Of a stretch of DNA of 64,000 nucleotides, positions 25,538 to 33,778 are shown in pieces. Below the pieces are notes generated by a model. That model searched no databases. It was not told the origin of the DNA and worked only from the letters and a program-made list of their open reading frames with translations. The position numbers and the translations under genes are program-made. The stretch covers positions 2,294,001-2,358,000 of the forward strand of contig NZ_CP106879.1 in the NCBI RefSeq assembly GCF_025677645.1. The letters are read 5' to 3'. Each line of letters begins with the position of its first letter. The stretch's first letter is position 1. The DNA is from Curtobacterium poinsettiae. Its GTDB lineage: Bacteria; Actinomycetota; Actinomycetes; Actinomycetales; Microbacteriaceae.

Positions 25538-25968
25538 TGGCCCGCCGTTTCCCGCTCGCCGGACTCCTGCGCCTGCGCCACACCGAACAGGACCGTGCCG
25601 CCGCCACGCTGGCCGCCGCGAACGAACGCGTCCGTGACGCGGCCGACGCCCGGATCGCCGCACGCCGCAGCCTCGCCGACAGCGAGGACGCCCAGCCCAT
25701 CCAGGACGCCGCCACCCTGAGCGCCGTCGCCGCAGCCCGCGCCGCGACCCGCGGGATGCTCGAGGAGCTCGACGCCGTGGTGCAGAACCGCCGTGCCGAC
25801 GCCGACCTGGCGCAGCAGGAGTACACCGCCGCCCGTCGCGCCGCCGTCGGCCTCGAGAAGCTCGAGGGCAAGCACACCGAGCAGCAGGCGGCCGAGGAAC
25901 TCCGGACCGAACAGAACGCCCTCGACGAGATCGCGGCACGACGCCGCACGGAAGGTGGTGCCCGATGA
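25537..25968 (+). CDS. fliJ: FliJ-like export protein
   Basis: This 143-residue coiled coil is rich in Ala, Arg and Glu: LAGLLRLRHTEQDRAAATLA at the N-terminus, then EEELDAVV-like heptads and GLEKLEGKHTEQQAAEELRT. FliJ is a central-stalk-like partner of FliI. It is typically just after fliI, as here, with a 1-nt overlap. The family has little conserved sequence. Confidence 0.85.
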   Translation: MARRFPLAGLLRLRHTEQDRAAATLAAANERVRDAADARIAARRSLADSEDAQPIQDAATLSAVAAARAATRGMLEELDAVVQNRRADADLAQQEYTAARRAAVGLEKLEGKHTEQQAAEELRTEQNALDEIAARRRTEGGAR

Positions 25969-26702
25969 GCGTCGAAGCGGTGCTCTCCCGGATCTCGGAG
26001 ATCCGGTCCCAGATCGACACGCTGCGTGGCGGGACGGCCACGGCTGCCCCGACCGCCTCGGCCACCAGCGGCGCCGCAGGGTCCTCGGCCTTCGCCGACG
26101 CCCTCGCCACCGCCGACGGCACGACCGGCGCCGCGAGCGCTGCCGGTGCGACCGCCGCAGCGAGCCCGACTGCCACCCATGCCCCCGCGACCTCGGTCGA
26201 CGCCGGGGCCGGCACCCTCGCCACCGGCAGCGGTGCGACCGGGGCCGACGTGGTGGCCGATGCGAAGAAGTACCTCGGCGTGCCGTACGTGTTCGGCGGG
26301 GAGACGACCGCGGGCATGGACTGCTCGGGCCTGGTGCAGACGGTCTTCAAGGACCTCGGGGTCACGATGCCCCGGGTCGTGCCGGACCAGGCGAAGATGG
26401 GCGTCGAGGTCGGCTCCCTGAAGGACGCGCTGCCCGGCGACCTGATCATCCCGAAGGGCGAGGGCCACGTCGTCATCTACGTCGGCGACGGCAAGGTGCT
26501 GCACGCGCCGCGCCCCGGCAAGGACGTCCGGATCGTCGACAACTGGTACTCCGACGCCGACATCGCGACCATCCGCCGGATCGTCCCCGCACAGGCGGCC
26601 CCGGCGGCCGTCGCCGCGCCGAGCGCCTCGGCAGCGCGCTCCGCGACCGACCTGCAGACGGCCGCGCTGCTGTCCATGATGCAGTCCGGGAGCGCCGCAT
26701 GA
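25965..26702 (+). CDS. NlpC/P60 peptidoglycan hydrolase in the flagellar operon
   Basis: This 245-residue protein has an N-terminal helix (MSVEAVLSRISEIRSQIDTL), an Ala/Thr/Gly-rich linker to about 90, and an NlpC/P60 domain at about 93-200. Nucleophile Cys120 lies in GMDCSGLVQTVF and His168 in GEGHVVIYVGDG. Such D,L-endopeptidases cut peptide stems of peptidoglycan. It overlaps both fliJ and fliK by 4 nt and has no Sec signal, so export through the flagellar apparatus is likely (inference). It probably plays the wall-opening role that FlgJ has in proteobacteria. Confidence 0.88.
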   Translation: MSVEAVLSRISEIRSQIDTLRGGTATAAPTASATSGAAGSSAFADALATADGTTGAASAAGATAAASPTATHAPATSVDAGAGTLATGSGATGADVVADAKKYLGVPYVFGGETTAGMDCSGLVQTVFKDLGVTMPRVVPDQAKMGVEVGSLKDALPGDLIIPKGEGHVVIYVGDGKVLHAPRPGKDVRIVDNWYSDADIATIRRIVPAQAAPAAVAAPSASAARSATDLQTAALLSMMQSGSAA

Positions 26703-28111
26703 GCCTGACCATCGCCACCCAGCCGTCCCTGCCCACCGCACCGGGCTCCACCCGGGGTGCACCGTCCGACCCCGCTGCTGCCGGGTCCTTCGGCGCGGCA
26801 CTGACCGCCGCCGCCGCGACCGAGCGGCGTCCCGGCGACGGCGCCGCCGACCGGGACGACGCCGACGGCCGCACGGCGGACGCTTCGGCAGGGACGCCGA
26901 GCACGGTGTCCACGTCCACGTCCACGTCCACGTCGACGTCGGGCCAGACGGTGCCCGCGACCGGTTCCCCGTCGGTCGATGCGCAGGCGCTGCTCGCAGC
27001 CGGACTCGTGGCCGCACCGGTCGTTCCGGCGGGCCTCCCAGACGACACGGGGGACGAGTCGGCCCCGAGCACTGCCGACACGCCCCACGGCGACCCACAC
27101 GTCGTCGTGGCCGCAGCGGCGACCGCCGGAACGACCACGACTCCGCTGTCGCCGGAGGGGGACACCTCGACGCCCGTCCCGTCGACCCCGGCGCCGCCCA
27201 CCGCCCCCACCACGTCGACCCCGCGGCGGGCACCGGGATCGGGGTGGGCACGGGAGACCGCTGTCGCAGCGACGGCGGGCCCGGTGACCACCGCCGCGGC
27301 GACCCCTGCCGTGACGCCCGCTGGCACCGCGTCTCCGGCCGCTGCCGCGACGACCGTCGCAGGCGGCACCCCCGCCACGGCCGCCGTCTCGACGACCACA
27401 GCCGCGACCGCCCCGGCGACCACCGCCCCGACGGCCGCTGCCGCCATCGCGGCCCCCGCCGCCGACCGCACCGCTGACGGCGACACCGCCACCGTGACGC
27501 CGGGCCAGGCGCCGGTCGTCACGGCCGCCCCGGCGGCCGGCCCCGGCTCCCGAGCCGGCCACGGGACGGAGCAGCAGGCGTCGACGCCGGGTGATCCGGG
27601 CCTCCCGGCCGTCACTCCGACGCGCGGTGGCGAGACGCCGTTCGTCATGTCGACGACGCCGACCACCGCGCCGGCCGCGACGACCACGCCGACTCCGGCA
27701 CCGCTCGCCCAGCAGCTGGCGCGACCGGTGTTCTCGCTCGCACAGGCCGGCCCCGGCGAGCACGTCGTCACCGTGCAGGTCGTGCCGGACAGCCTCGGCC
27801 CGGTCACGGTCCGCGCGCACGTCACCGCGCACGGCATGCACGTCGAGCTGTTCGCCGCGTCGGACGCCGGCCGCGAGGCCGTCCGCCAGGTCCTGCCGGA
27901 CCTGCGGCGCGACGCGGCGGGCACCGGTGTGAGCACCACGCTCGACCTGTCGTCGCAGAACCAGCCGCAGGACGCGCCGGGTCGCGACGAGCGTCCGGGC
28001 ACGCGTGCACTGCCTGGCGACCCCGGCCTGGAGGCGCGGGTCACCCCGCGTCCGCAGCCCACCGCCCACACGCCCTCCATCCGCACCGCGGGACTCGACG
28101 TCCTCGCCTGA
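26699..28111 (+). CDS. fliK: flagellar hook-length control protein FliK
   Basis: This 470-residue protein has a long disordered Ala/Thr/Pro region (about 20-330), including an STSTSTSTS run encoded by an ACGTCC repeat near 26910-26942. The FliK C-terminal Flg_hook domain lies at about 340-425 (FSLAQAGPGEHVVTVQVVPD, SLGPVTVRAHVTAHGMHVEL). FliK measures hook length and switches FlhB specificity. The ATG at 26699 overlaps the hydrolase stop. The linker length would tune hook length. Confidence 0.9.
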   Translation: MSLTIATQPSLPTAPGSTRGAPSDPAAAGSFGAALTAAAATERRPGDGAADRDDADGRTADASAGTPSTVSTSTSTSTSTSGQTVPATGSPSVDAQALLAAGLVAAPVVPAGLPDDTGDESAPSTADTPHGDPHVVVAAAATAGTTTTPLSPEGDTSTPVPSTPAPPTAPTTSTPRRAPGSGWARETAVAATAGPVTTAAATPAVTPAGTASPAAAATTVAGGTPATAAVSTTTAATAPATTAPTAAAAIAAPAADRTADGDTATVTPGQAPVVTAAPAAGPGSRAGHGTEQQASTPGDPGLPAVTPTRGGETPFVMSTTPTTAPAATTTPTPAPLAQQLARPVFSLAQAGPGEHVVTVQVVPDSLGPVTVRAHVTAHGMHVELFAASDAGREAVRQVLPDLRRDAAGTGVSTTLDLSSQNQPQDAPGRDERPGTRALPGDPGLEARVTPRPQPTAHTPSIRTAGLDVLA

Positions 28112-28136
28112 TCCGGCTCACGAACAGGAACGCACC

Positions 28137-28580
28137 ATGCCCATCGACGGCATCACCGGCAGCGTGGACCCGACCGCGCAGGCCGCGGCCCTCGCCGCGA
28201 ACTCCACCGCCCAGAAGTCCCAGACGATGGACTCCGAGGTCTTCATGAAGCTGCTCGTCACGCAGCTGCGCAACCAGGACCCGTCGTCGCCGATGGACAC
28301 CAACCAGATGATCAGCCAGCAGACGCAGCTCGCGATGATGGAGCAGATCACCAACCAGACCACGACGGGGAACGAGAACTTCTCGCTCCAGATGCGCATC
28401 GCCGCAGCGAACCTCGTCGGCAAGCAGGTCAGCTACACCGACGCCGACTCGGGCAAGTCCGTCACCGGGACCGCCTCGGCCGTGTCGTACGCGAACAGCG
28501 TCCCCACGGTCACCGTGAACGGGAAGGAGGTCGCTCTCGACGTGATCTCCGGCATCACCACCACCGCTCCGGCGTCCTGA
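28137..28580 (+). CDS. flgD: flagellar hook assembly (cap) protein FlgD
   Basis: This 147-residue protein has the conserved FlgD core MDSEVFMKLLVTQLRNQDPS and PMDTNQMISQQTQLAMMEQI, followed by AAANLVGKQVSYTDADSGK. FlgD caps the growing hook. It is short, lacking the C-terminal FnIII/tudor domains of enteric FlgD, as in other Gram-positive cells. The ATG at 28137 follows AGGAACGC; flgE begins 59 nt after its stop. Confidence 0.94.
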   Translation: MPIDGITGSVDPTAQAAALAANSTAQKSQTMDSEVFMKLLVTQLRNQDPSSPMDTNQMISQQTQLAMMEQITNQTTTGNENFSLQMRIAAANLVGKQVSYTDADSGKSVTGTASAVSYANSVPTVTVNGKEVALDVISGITTTAPAS

Positions 28581-28639
28581 CGCCCGCTCCTCCTTCCTCG
28601 TACTTCCTCGCACTTCCTGCCTCTCCGAAAGGACGCACC

Positions 28640-29815
28640 ATGCTCCGCTCGCTCTACTCCGGGATCTCCGGCCTCCGCTCCCACCAGCAGATGCTCGACG
28701 TCACCGGCAACAACATCGCCAACGTCAACACCGTCGGCTTCAAGTCGTCGACCACCGTCTTCCAGGACACCCTGTCGCAGATGACCCAGGGTGCCGGTGG
28801 GCCGCAGACCGGCATCGGCGGCACGAACCCGGCCCAGATCGGCCTGGGCGTGCAGGTCGCCGGCGTCTCCACGAACTTCTCCCAGGGCTCGGCGCAGGCC
28901 ACCGGCAAGGCGACCGACCTGATGATCTCGGGCGACGGCTTCTTCGTCACCCGCCTGGGCAACGACACCGTCTACACCCGCGCGGGTGCGTTCGACTTCG
29001 ACGCGGACGGCCGCCTGGTCACCGCCGACGGCAAGATCGTGCAGGGCTACCCGGCCACGAACGGCGTCGTCAACGAGAACGGCCAGCTGTCCGACATCAC
29101 GCTGCCGCTCGAAGCAGCAGCCCCGGCGGTCCGCACCACCGCTGCCACCGTCGCCGGCAACCTGCCGTCCGAGACCGCCGTCGGCCAGACCATCACGCGC
29201 GAGGCCACCGTGTACGACGCCTCGGGTGCGAAGCACACGATGTCGCTCGCCTACACGCGCACCGCCGACGGCTGGGACGTCACCGGGCGCAACGGCCAGG
29301 GCACCACGGCGACGACCTCGCTGACCTTCGGTACCGACGGCAAACTGACCGCCGGCGGCACCCTCGCCGTCGGTGGCATCCGGGTCGACATGGGCGACCT
29401 GACCGGGTTCGCCTCGCTCAACACCGCGGCGATCGGCTCGCAGAACGGCCGCGAGGCCGGGGCGCTGCAGGGCTACTCGATCTCGAAGGACGGCACCGTC
29501 ACCGGCACGTTCTCGAACGGCGCGTCGCTCGCCCTCGGCCGCATCGCGCTGGCCACGTTCGCCAACCCGGCCGGCCTCGAGAAGACCGGGGCGTCGGGCT
29601 ACCGTGCCACGGCGAACTCGGGTGGCGCGACGGTCGGCGGTCCCGGCTCGGCGGGCGTCGGTTCGCTCGCGGCGGGGACGCTCGAGATGTCGAACGTCGA
29701 CCTGTCGCAGGAGTTCACGAACCTGATCGTCGCGCAGCGCGGGTTCCAGGCGAACGCCCGCATCATCACCACCTCGGACGAGGTGCTGCAGGAGCTGACG
29801 AACCTGAAGCGCTAG
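28640..29815 (+). CDS. flgE: flagellar hook protein FlgE
   Basis: This 391-residue hook subunit has the N-terminal rod/hook signature (LYSGISGLRSHQQMLDVTGN then NNIANVNTVGFKSS) and the flgE central motif GDGFFVTR. The C-terminal helix reads EFTNLIVAQRGFQANARIIT. An AAAGGA site precedes the ATG. FlgE is the last gene of this operon; a 16-bp repeat and an 18-bp hairpin follow. In many actinobacteria flbD-motAB come directly after flgE, but here they are 13 kb away. Confidence 0.95.
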   Translation: MLRSLYSGISGLRSHQQMLDVTGNNIANVNTVGFKSSTTVFQDTLSQMTQGAGGPQTGIGGTNPAQIGLGVQVAGVSTNFSQGSAQATGKATDLMISGDGFFVTRLGNDTVYTRAGAFDFDADGRLVTADGKIVQGYPATNGVVNENGQLSDITLPLEAAAPAVRTTAATVAGNLPSETAVGQTITREATVYDASGAKHTMSLAYTRTADGWDVTGRNGQGTTATTSLTFGTDGKLTAGGTLAVGGIRVDMGDLTGFASLNTAAIGSQNGREAGALQGYSISKDGTVTGTFSNGASLALGRIALATFANPAGLEKTGASGYRATANSGGATVGGPGSAGVGSLAAGTLEMSNVDLSQEFTNLIVAQRGFQANARIITTSDEVLQELTNLKR

Positions 29816-29827
29816 GCGCGGGGGTCC

Positions 29828-29890
29828 GCGTCGCCGGGCGCTCGCGTCGCCGGGCGCTCGCGTCGCCGGGCGCTCGCGTCGCGGGCGCTT
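29828..29890. repeat. 16-bp tandem repeat, 3.9 units
   Basis: Units of GCGTCGCCGGGCGCTC stand at 29828, 29844, 29860 and 29876 (the last is one base short). It lies between the flgE stop and its terminator, and is non-coding. Confidence 0.85.
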
Positions 29891-29943
29891 GGTGAGCAGG
29901 AACGGTCGGGTGCTGAAGGGGGACTCGACCGTTCCTGCTCACC
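29891..29943 (+). terminator. 18-bp hairpin closing the flgB-flgE operon
   Basis: Positions 29891-29908 pair exactly with 29926-29943 across a 17-nt loop. It marks the end of the first flagellar block. Confidence 0.75.
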
Positions 29944-30253
29944 ATCGTTCGTGGTGCAGGGAGTTCGGCGACGGTCCGTGACGAAACGGCGCGTCGCGAC
30001 GTCTCATCGGTGCGATGCGCGAGAACCCCGACACCGACCACCAGTCCGACCACCGCTGCCGCAGCGTCTTCGACCGCTGGCGGTGCGATCGACCACGCGG
30101 CCACGACGGCGTGCACGAGTCGCGTGCTCCCGGCGCCCGTACGAGTTGGAACGACGCGCTGACCGGGCGGCGGTTCTCGGACGTCTGAGCCGGAGTGCTG
30201 TCCGGTGCACCACGCGTCGTCCGGAACGGTGGCGTCCAGGGCACGGCACGGGT
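29944..30253. other. gene-free stretch between flgE and cmtR
   Basis: About 310 bp without a supported coding frame; open frames here are short and lack ribosome-binding sites. No repeat was found beyond those listed. It contains the upstream half of the cmtR promoter region (TATGGT at 30253-30258). Confidence 0.5.
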
Positions 30254-30275
30254 ATGGTCAGCAGATGCTGACCAT
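30254..30275 (+). promoter_or_regulatory. CmtR-type operator over the cmtR start codon
   Basis: ATGGTCAGCA (30254-30263), GA, TGCTGACCAT (30266-30275) is a perfect 10-bp inverted repeat. It covers a -10-like TATGGT and the ATG at 30265, so a bound repressor would block transcription directly. This is the expected place for autoregulation. Confidence 0.7.
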
Positions 30276-30606
30276 TGCCTCGCGGCACGACGTGCTGAAC
30301 CGTCTCGGGCGGGCCCTCTCCGATCCCACGCGTGCGCGGATCCTGCTCCGGCTGCTCGACGAACCCGGCTACCCGGCGCGGCTCGCCGAGGAACTCGAGC
30401 TGACGCGGACGAACGTGTCGAACCACCTGGCGTGCCTGCGCGGCTGCGGGATCGTCGTCGCCGTGCCCGAGGGGCGTCGGACCCGGTACGAGATCGCGGA
30501 CCGCAACCTCACCCGCGCGCTCGAGTCCCTGGTCGACGTGGTGCTGGCGGTGGACGTCGCCGACGACGGCCGGACCGCGGACGACGGATGCGCGGTCGAG
30601 CGGTGA
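30265..30606 (+). CDS. cmtR: ArsR/SmtB-family Cd/Pb-type sensor, CmtR-like
   Basis: This 113-residue winged-helix repressor closely follows mycobacterial CmtR (MLTIASRHDVLNRLGRALSD, LTRTNVSNHLACLRGCG). The metal ligands of CmtR are Cys57 and Cys61 in the recognition helix plus a C-terminal Cys. Here Cys57 and Cys61 are at the same numbers and Cys109 is in the tail (DDGCAVER). Metal binding should release DNA and induce the downstream transporter, which it overlaps by 4 nt (GTGA). No ribosome-binding site is seen, so the message is probably leaderless. Confidence 0.88.
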   Translation: MLTIASRHDVLNRLGRALSDPTRARILLRLLDEPGYPARLAEELELTRTNVSNHLACLRGCGIVVAVPEGRRTRYEIADRNLTRALESLVDVVLAVDVADDGRTADDGCAVER

Positions 30607-31277
30607 CCACCGCTGCGCTGTCGCTCTCGCCCGTCCGCGTCGTGGTGCTGCGGCGGCGGATCCGGTGGATCGTCGCGGCGACCATCGCCTACAACGTGAT
30701 CGAGGCCGTCGTGGCGATCGCCGCCGGCTCGGTTGCCTCCTCCACCGCGCTGATCGGCTTCGGGCTCGACTCGATCGTCGAGGTCCTGTCGGCAGCGGCC
30801 GTCGCATGGCAGTTCGCCGGGCGCGACCCGGAGGCCCGGGAACGAACGGCGCTGCAGGTGATCGCGGTCTCGTTCTTCGGGCTCGCCGTCGTGGTCGGTG
30901 TCGATGCCGTCCTGACCTTCACGGGTGTCCGGTCCCCGGAGCACAGTCCGGTCGGCATCGTCCTGGCGGCGGTGAGCTTGGCGGTCATGCCGTTCCTGAG
31001 CCTGGTCGAACGGCGGACCGGACGCGAACTCGGCTCGGCGTCGGCGATCGCCGACTCGAAGCAGACGCTGATCTGCAGCTACCTGTCGGCGGCGGTGCTG
31101 CTCGGCCTGCTGGCGAACAGCCTGTTCGGCTGGTGGTGGGCCGATCCGCTCGCCGGACTCGCCGTGGTGGTCTTCGCCGTGCGCGAGGGGCTCGAAGCCT
31201 GGCGTGGAGACTCGTGCAAGCAGCCCGTCTCGGCCCTGACGGGGGAGCGCGAGGGCGACGGCTGCGACTGCTGCTGA
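30603..31277 (+). CDS. CDF-related cation transporter
   Basis: This 224-residue membrane protein has about five helices (VAATIAYNVIEAVVAIAAGS, ALIGFGLDSIVEVLSAAAVA, FFGLAVVVGVDAVLTF, GIVLAAVSLAVMPFLSLV, LLGLLANSLFGWWWADPLAG). The FGLDSIVE and ADPLAGL motifs belong to a short cation-diffusion-facilitator branch. The C-terminus is Cys-rich (CKQP near 205, GDGCDCC at the end), a likely soft-metal docking site. It is co-transcribed with cmtR, so efflux of Cd, Pb or Zn is inferred. Confidence 0.8.
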   Translation: MTTAALSLSPVRVVVLRRRIRWIVAATIAYNVIEAVVAIAAGSVASSTALIGFGLDSIVEVLSAAAVAWQFAGRDPEARERTALQVIAVSFFGLAVVVGVDAVLTFTGVRSPEHSPVGIVLAAVSLAVMPFLSLVERRTGRELGSASAIADSKQTLICSYLSAAVLLGLLANSLFGWWWADPLAGLAVVVFAVREGLEAWRGDSCKQPVSALTGEREGDGCDCC

Positions 31278-31302
31278 GCGGTGTCCGAGGGCGATCGGGA
31301 AC

Positions 31303-31593
31303 TCAGCCGGCTTCGGCCTCGCGCACGTGGCTGACGGCATCGCCGACGATGTGGGCGATGTGCTCGTCGTGCAGCGAGTACACGGCGTTCCGTCCGATGC
31401 GCTCGACCTGCACGATGCCCGCGAGCCGCAGCGTGCGGAGGTGCTGGGACACCAGGGGCTGCGAGAGCTCGGTCGTGTCGGCGAGGGAGCCGACGTCGGA
31501 AGACCGGGAGATCAAGGCCGACAGGATCCGGAGTCGGGCGGGCGAGGACAGCGCCTTGAAGAGTTCGGCCGCTGCTTCGATCCCGTCTGACAT
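31303..31593 (-). CDS. ArsR/SmtB-family zinc-type sensor
   Basis: This 96-residue winged-helix repressor starts at the ATG at 31593 (MSDGIEAAAELFKALSSPAR). The DNA-reading helix is LSQPLVSQHLRTLRLAG. The alpha-5 site is complete and in SmtB order: Asp76-x-His78, His89 and Glu92 (LHDEHIA, SHVREAE), which binds Zn/Co and not thiophilic metals. There is no alpha-3N Cys pair. It is convergent with the cmtR transporter and lies downstream, on the same strand, of the His-rich peptide gene; a hairpin separates them. Confidence 0.82.
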   Translation of the reverse strand: MSDGIEAAAELFKALSSPARLRILSALISRSSDVGSLADTTELSQPLVSQHLRTLRLAGIVQVERIGRNAVYSLHDEHIAHIVGDAVSHVREAEAG

Positions 31594-31629
31594 GGACTCA
31601 TGTAAGCGCACGCGCGTTCGTGCATGCAA

Positions 31630-31666
31630 CACGACGGCCCCGGCGCGGTGCGTCGGGGCCGTCGTG
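31630..31666 (-). terminator. 13-bp hairpin between the His-rich gene and the sensor
   Basis: CACGACGGCCCCG (31630-31642) pairs with CGGGGCCGTCGTG (31654-31666), 46 nt past the His-rich stop on the minus strand. Confidence 0.65.
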
Positions 31667-31711
31667 CAGGTCCGTTGATCGGTGCTGATCACGGGCCTGC
31701 GCTGATCAGGA

Positions 31712-31867
31712 TCAGTGCTCGTCGTAGTGGTCGCCGTGCTGGGCGTGCTTGTGACCGTCGTGGACGAAGTCGACGTGGTCCTCGTGCTGGACCGCCTCGT
31801 GGCCGCAGCCGTCCTGGTGGGTGTGCTCGGCGATAGTGTGCTCTGCGCTGTTCTCGTGCTCGGCCAT
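31712..31867 (-). CDS. 51-residue histidine-rich peptide, probable metal buffer
   Basis: A GGAGG 6 nt before the ATG at 31867 sets this start. The 51 residues include 13 His, many Asp/Glu and one Cys (HTHQDGCGHEA, DGHKHAQHGDHYDEH). There is no membrane helix or signal. Such peptides bind Zn or Ni and act as buffers or chaperones; the exact family is not recognised. It has its own promoter in an AT-rich island and is next to a zinc-type SmtB sensor, so metal-dependent expression is likely. Confidence 0.75.
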   Translation of the reverse strand: MAEHENSAEHTIAEHTHQDGCGHEAVQHEDHVDFVHDGHKHAQHGDHYDEH

Positions 31868-31903
31868 GGTGACCTCCTGCTGATCGTCGGTTGGGATGCC
31901 CTC

Positions 31904-31932
31904 AGCGTAGATCACACATGCAGAAGTTGCAA
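31904..31932 (-). promoter_or_regulatory. promoter of the His-rich peptide
   Basis: On the minus strand TTGCAA (31932-31927), N17, TACGCT (31909-31904). It overlaps an AT-rich stretch (ATCTATAAATG) and the partial repeat TGCAGAAGTTGCA, a possible SmtB/ArsR site. Confidence 0.6.
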
Positions 31933-31956
31933 TACATTTATAGATGAGAACCGATG

Positions 31957-32593
31957 TCAGGCGGGGAAGCGCTGGGCGCCCGCGGTGGCCGACGTCGGCA
32001 GGGCGTCACGGGGGATCGCCACTCCGGCGGCGAGCGCCGATGTCCACTCCGCGGTCGGTGCGACGGCGGCGAGGTTCGACTGCAGCAGTGCCATCAGCGT
32101 GCGGTGCACCGTCTCGGCGGACACGGCCCCGCCGGCGTTGGCGATGTTGATCGCGCCGGTCGCGTCGGACAGCACCTCGACCGCGACGCCGAGCGCCTCC
32201 GCCTCGGCGGCCGAGGCGATGATGCAGTTGTTCGTCATGAAGCCAACCAGGGTGACCGTGTCGACCCCCCCGCTCCTGCAGCCAGGCGAGCAGGTCCGTG
32301 TGGGCGAAGACCGAGCTGAACTGCTTCGTGACCTGGTGCCACTCGGGCGTCCGTCGTCGCTCGATCTCGGGGTGCAGGGCGAACGCCTCCGTCGTCGGGT
32401 TGAACACCGGCGCAGCGTCGCCGGCGGTGTGCTGGACGACGACGATCGGCGTGCCGGCAGCGGTCGCGGCGTCGATCGCGGTCGTGATCTGCGCGAGTGC
32501 GTCGCGGACGGGCGGGAACCGGACCTCGAGCGGACCGCTGAAGTACTCCAGCTGGATGTCGACGAGGACGAGGGCGCGCTGGGGATCGGACAC
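31957..32593 (-). pseudogene. isochorismatase-fold cysteine hydrolase, frameshifted in a G7 run
   Basis: Two minus-strand frames make one 211-residue hydrolase: MSDPQRALVLVDIQLEYFSG ... LLAWLQERG, then VDTVTLVGFMTNNCIIASAA to the end at 31957. The join falls in seven consecutive G (C on the plus strand, 32265-32271); six would restore the frame. The triad is intact across both parts: Asp12, Lys90 and Cys123 (in corrected numbering). Such enzymes cut amide or enol-ether bonds of small metabolites. It is divergent from a GlxA/AraC regulator, a pairing common for this family. It may be phase-variable, recently broken, or a sequencing artefact. Confidence 0.82.
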
Positions 32594-32708
32594 GGGAGCT
32601 CCTTGGGTCGGTGGGCGTACTCGACGATCCTCGTCCTACGATGCGCTCGGCGCGATTGGCACGTGTGCACCGGTACGATGGATCCAGGCCAAACCGGAGG
32701 AGTCCCGC

Positions 32709-33656
32709 GTGCGGATCGCCATCTACGCCTTCGACGGCATCACGATGTTCCACCTGTCGGTCCCGCAGATGGTGTTCGACGAGGTCACCCGCCTCGGGCT
32801 CGCCGACTGGCAGACCGTCGTCTTCTCCGACCGGCCCGGTTCGGTCCGGACCGCCGAGGGGCTGACGCTCGGCCCGGTTCAGGGGCTCGACGCCGCGGCG
32901 GACGCCGACCTGGTCGTGGTGCCGTCCTGGACCGACGACGGCACCCGCCTGCCGACACCGACGGAGCGCGCGGTCGTCGAGGCGCACGCGCGGGGATCGG
33001 TGGTGGTCGGCCTGTGCCTCGGGTCGATCGCGGTCGCCGGTGCCGGGCTCCTCGCGGGACGCAGCGCCGTCACGCACTGGCGCGAGGTCGACCGGTTCGC
33101 CACCGCGCACCCCGACGTCACCGTGGACTCCGACGTGCTCTACGTCGATCACGGGGACGTGCTGACCTCGGCGGGCACGGCCTCCGGGCTGGACGCGTGC
33201 CTGCACGTCGTGCGGACGCGGTTGGGCGCCGAGGCGGCGAACCGGGTCGCGCGGAGCCTGGTCGTCGCGCCGCACCGCGAAGGCGGGCAGGCCCAGTACA
33301 TCGAGCGGCCGGTCGTGCAGCACAGGGGCGACGATCCGGTGGCGACGGCATCGGCCTGGGCGGTCGAGCACCTGGACGAGGAGCTCGGCGTCGACCGACT
33401 CGCTGCGGCGGCCCACATGAGCCGCCGCAGCTTCGTCCGGGCCTTCAGGGTGTCGACCGGCACCACCCCGGCGGCCTGGGTACGGAGTCGCCGTCTGGAC
33501 GAGGCCCGTCGGCTGCTCGAGACCACCGACCTGCCCGTCGACCGGATCGCCGCAGCGTGCGGGTTCGGCAACCCGGTGACGCTGCGGCAGAACTTCGCCG
33601 TGGCCTTCGGCAGCACGCCCTCGAGCTACCGCCGACGGTTCGACGCGCGGCCCTGA
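32709..33656 (+). CDS. GlxA-family regulator (DJ-1/PfpI plus AraC HTH)
   Basis: This 315-residue regulator starts at a GTG at 32709 with GGAGG about 8 nt upstream. The N-terminal DJ-1/PfpI-like domain (1-190) keeps the elbow Cys103 in VVGLCLGSIA. The C-terminal AraC double HTH (about 210-315) includes DRLAAAAHMSRRSFVRAFRV and DRIAAACGFGNPVTLRQNFA. GlxA-type proteins activate catabolic genes, and the divergent isochorismatase-like gene is the likely target. The 115-bp gap between them would hold both promoters. Confidence 0.88.
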   Translation: MRIAIYAFDGITMFHLSVPQMVFDEVTRLGLADWQTVVFSDRPGSVRTAEGLTLGPVQGLDAAADADLVVVPSWTDDGTRLPTPTERAVVEAHARGSVVVGLCLGSIAVAGAGLLAGRSAVTHWREVDRFATAHPDVTVDSDVLYVDHGDVLTSAGTASGLDACLHVVRTRLGAEAANRVARSLVVAPHREGGQAQYIERPVVQHRGDDPVATASAWAVEHLDEELGVDRLAAAAHMSRRSFVRAFRVSTGTTPAAWVRSRRLDEARRLLETTDLPVDRIAAACGFGNPVTLRQNFAVAFGSTPSSYRRRFDARP

Positions 33657-33710
33657 CCGGCCGTCCGAGCGAAAGCGTTCCTTCCCCTCACGGCCGCAAC
33701 GGGAACAGGG

Positions 33711-33753
33711 AACGGGCGTACCTGGTCAGAACGACAGACCGGGTACGCCCGTT
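33711..33753. terminator. 17-bp hairpin between convergent regulator and antiporter
   Basis: AACGGGCGTACCTGGTC at 33711-33727 pairs with 33737-33753 with one G-T wobble and a 9-nt loop. It ends both convergent genes. Confidence 0.7.
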
Positions 33754-33778
33754 TCGACCAGGTGTGCCCGGAGTCGCT

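Noticed and set aside
23624..26476. 950-residue minus-strand open frame
   Set aside because: It runs opposite fliH, fliI, fliJ and the hydrolase, whose plus-strand motifs are unambiguous.
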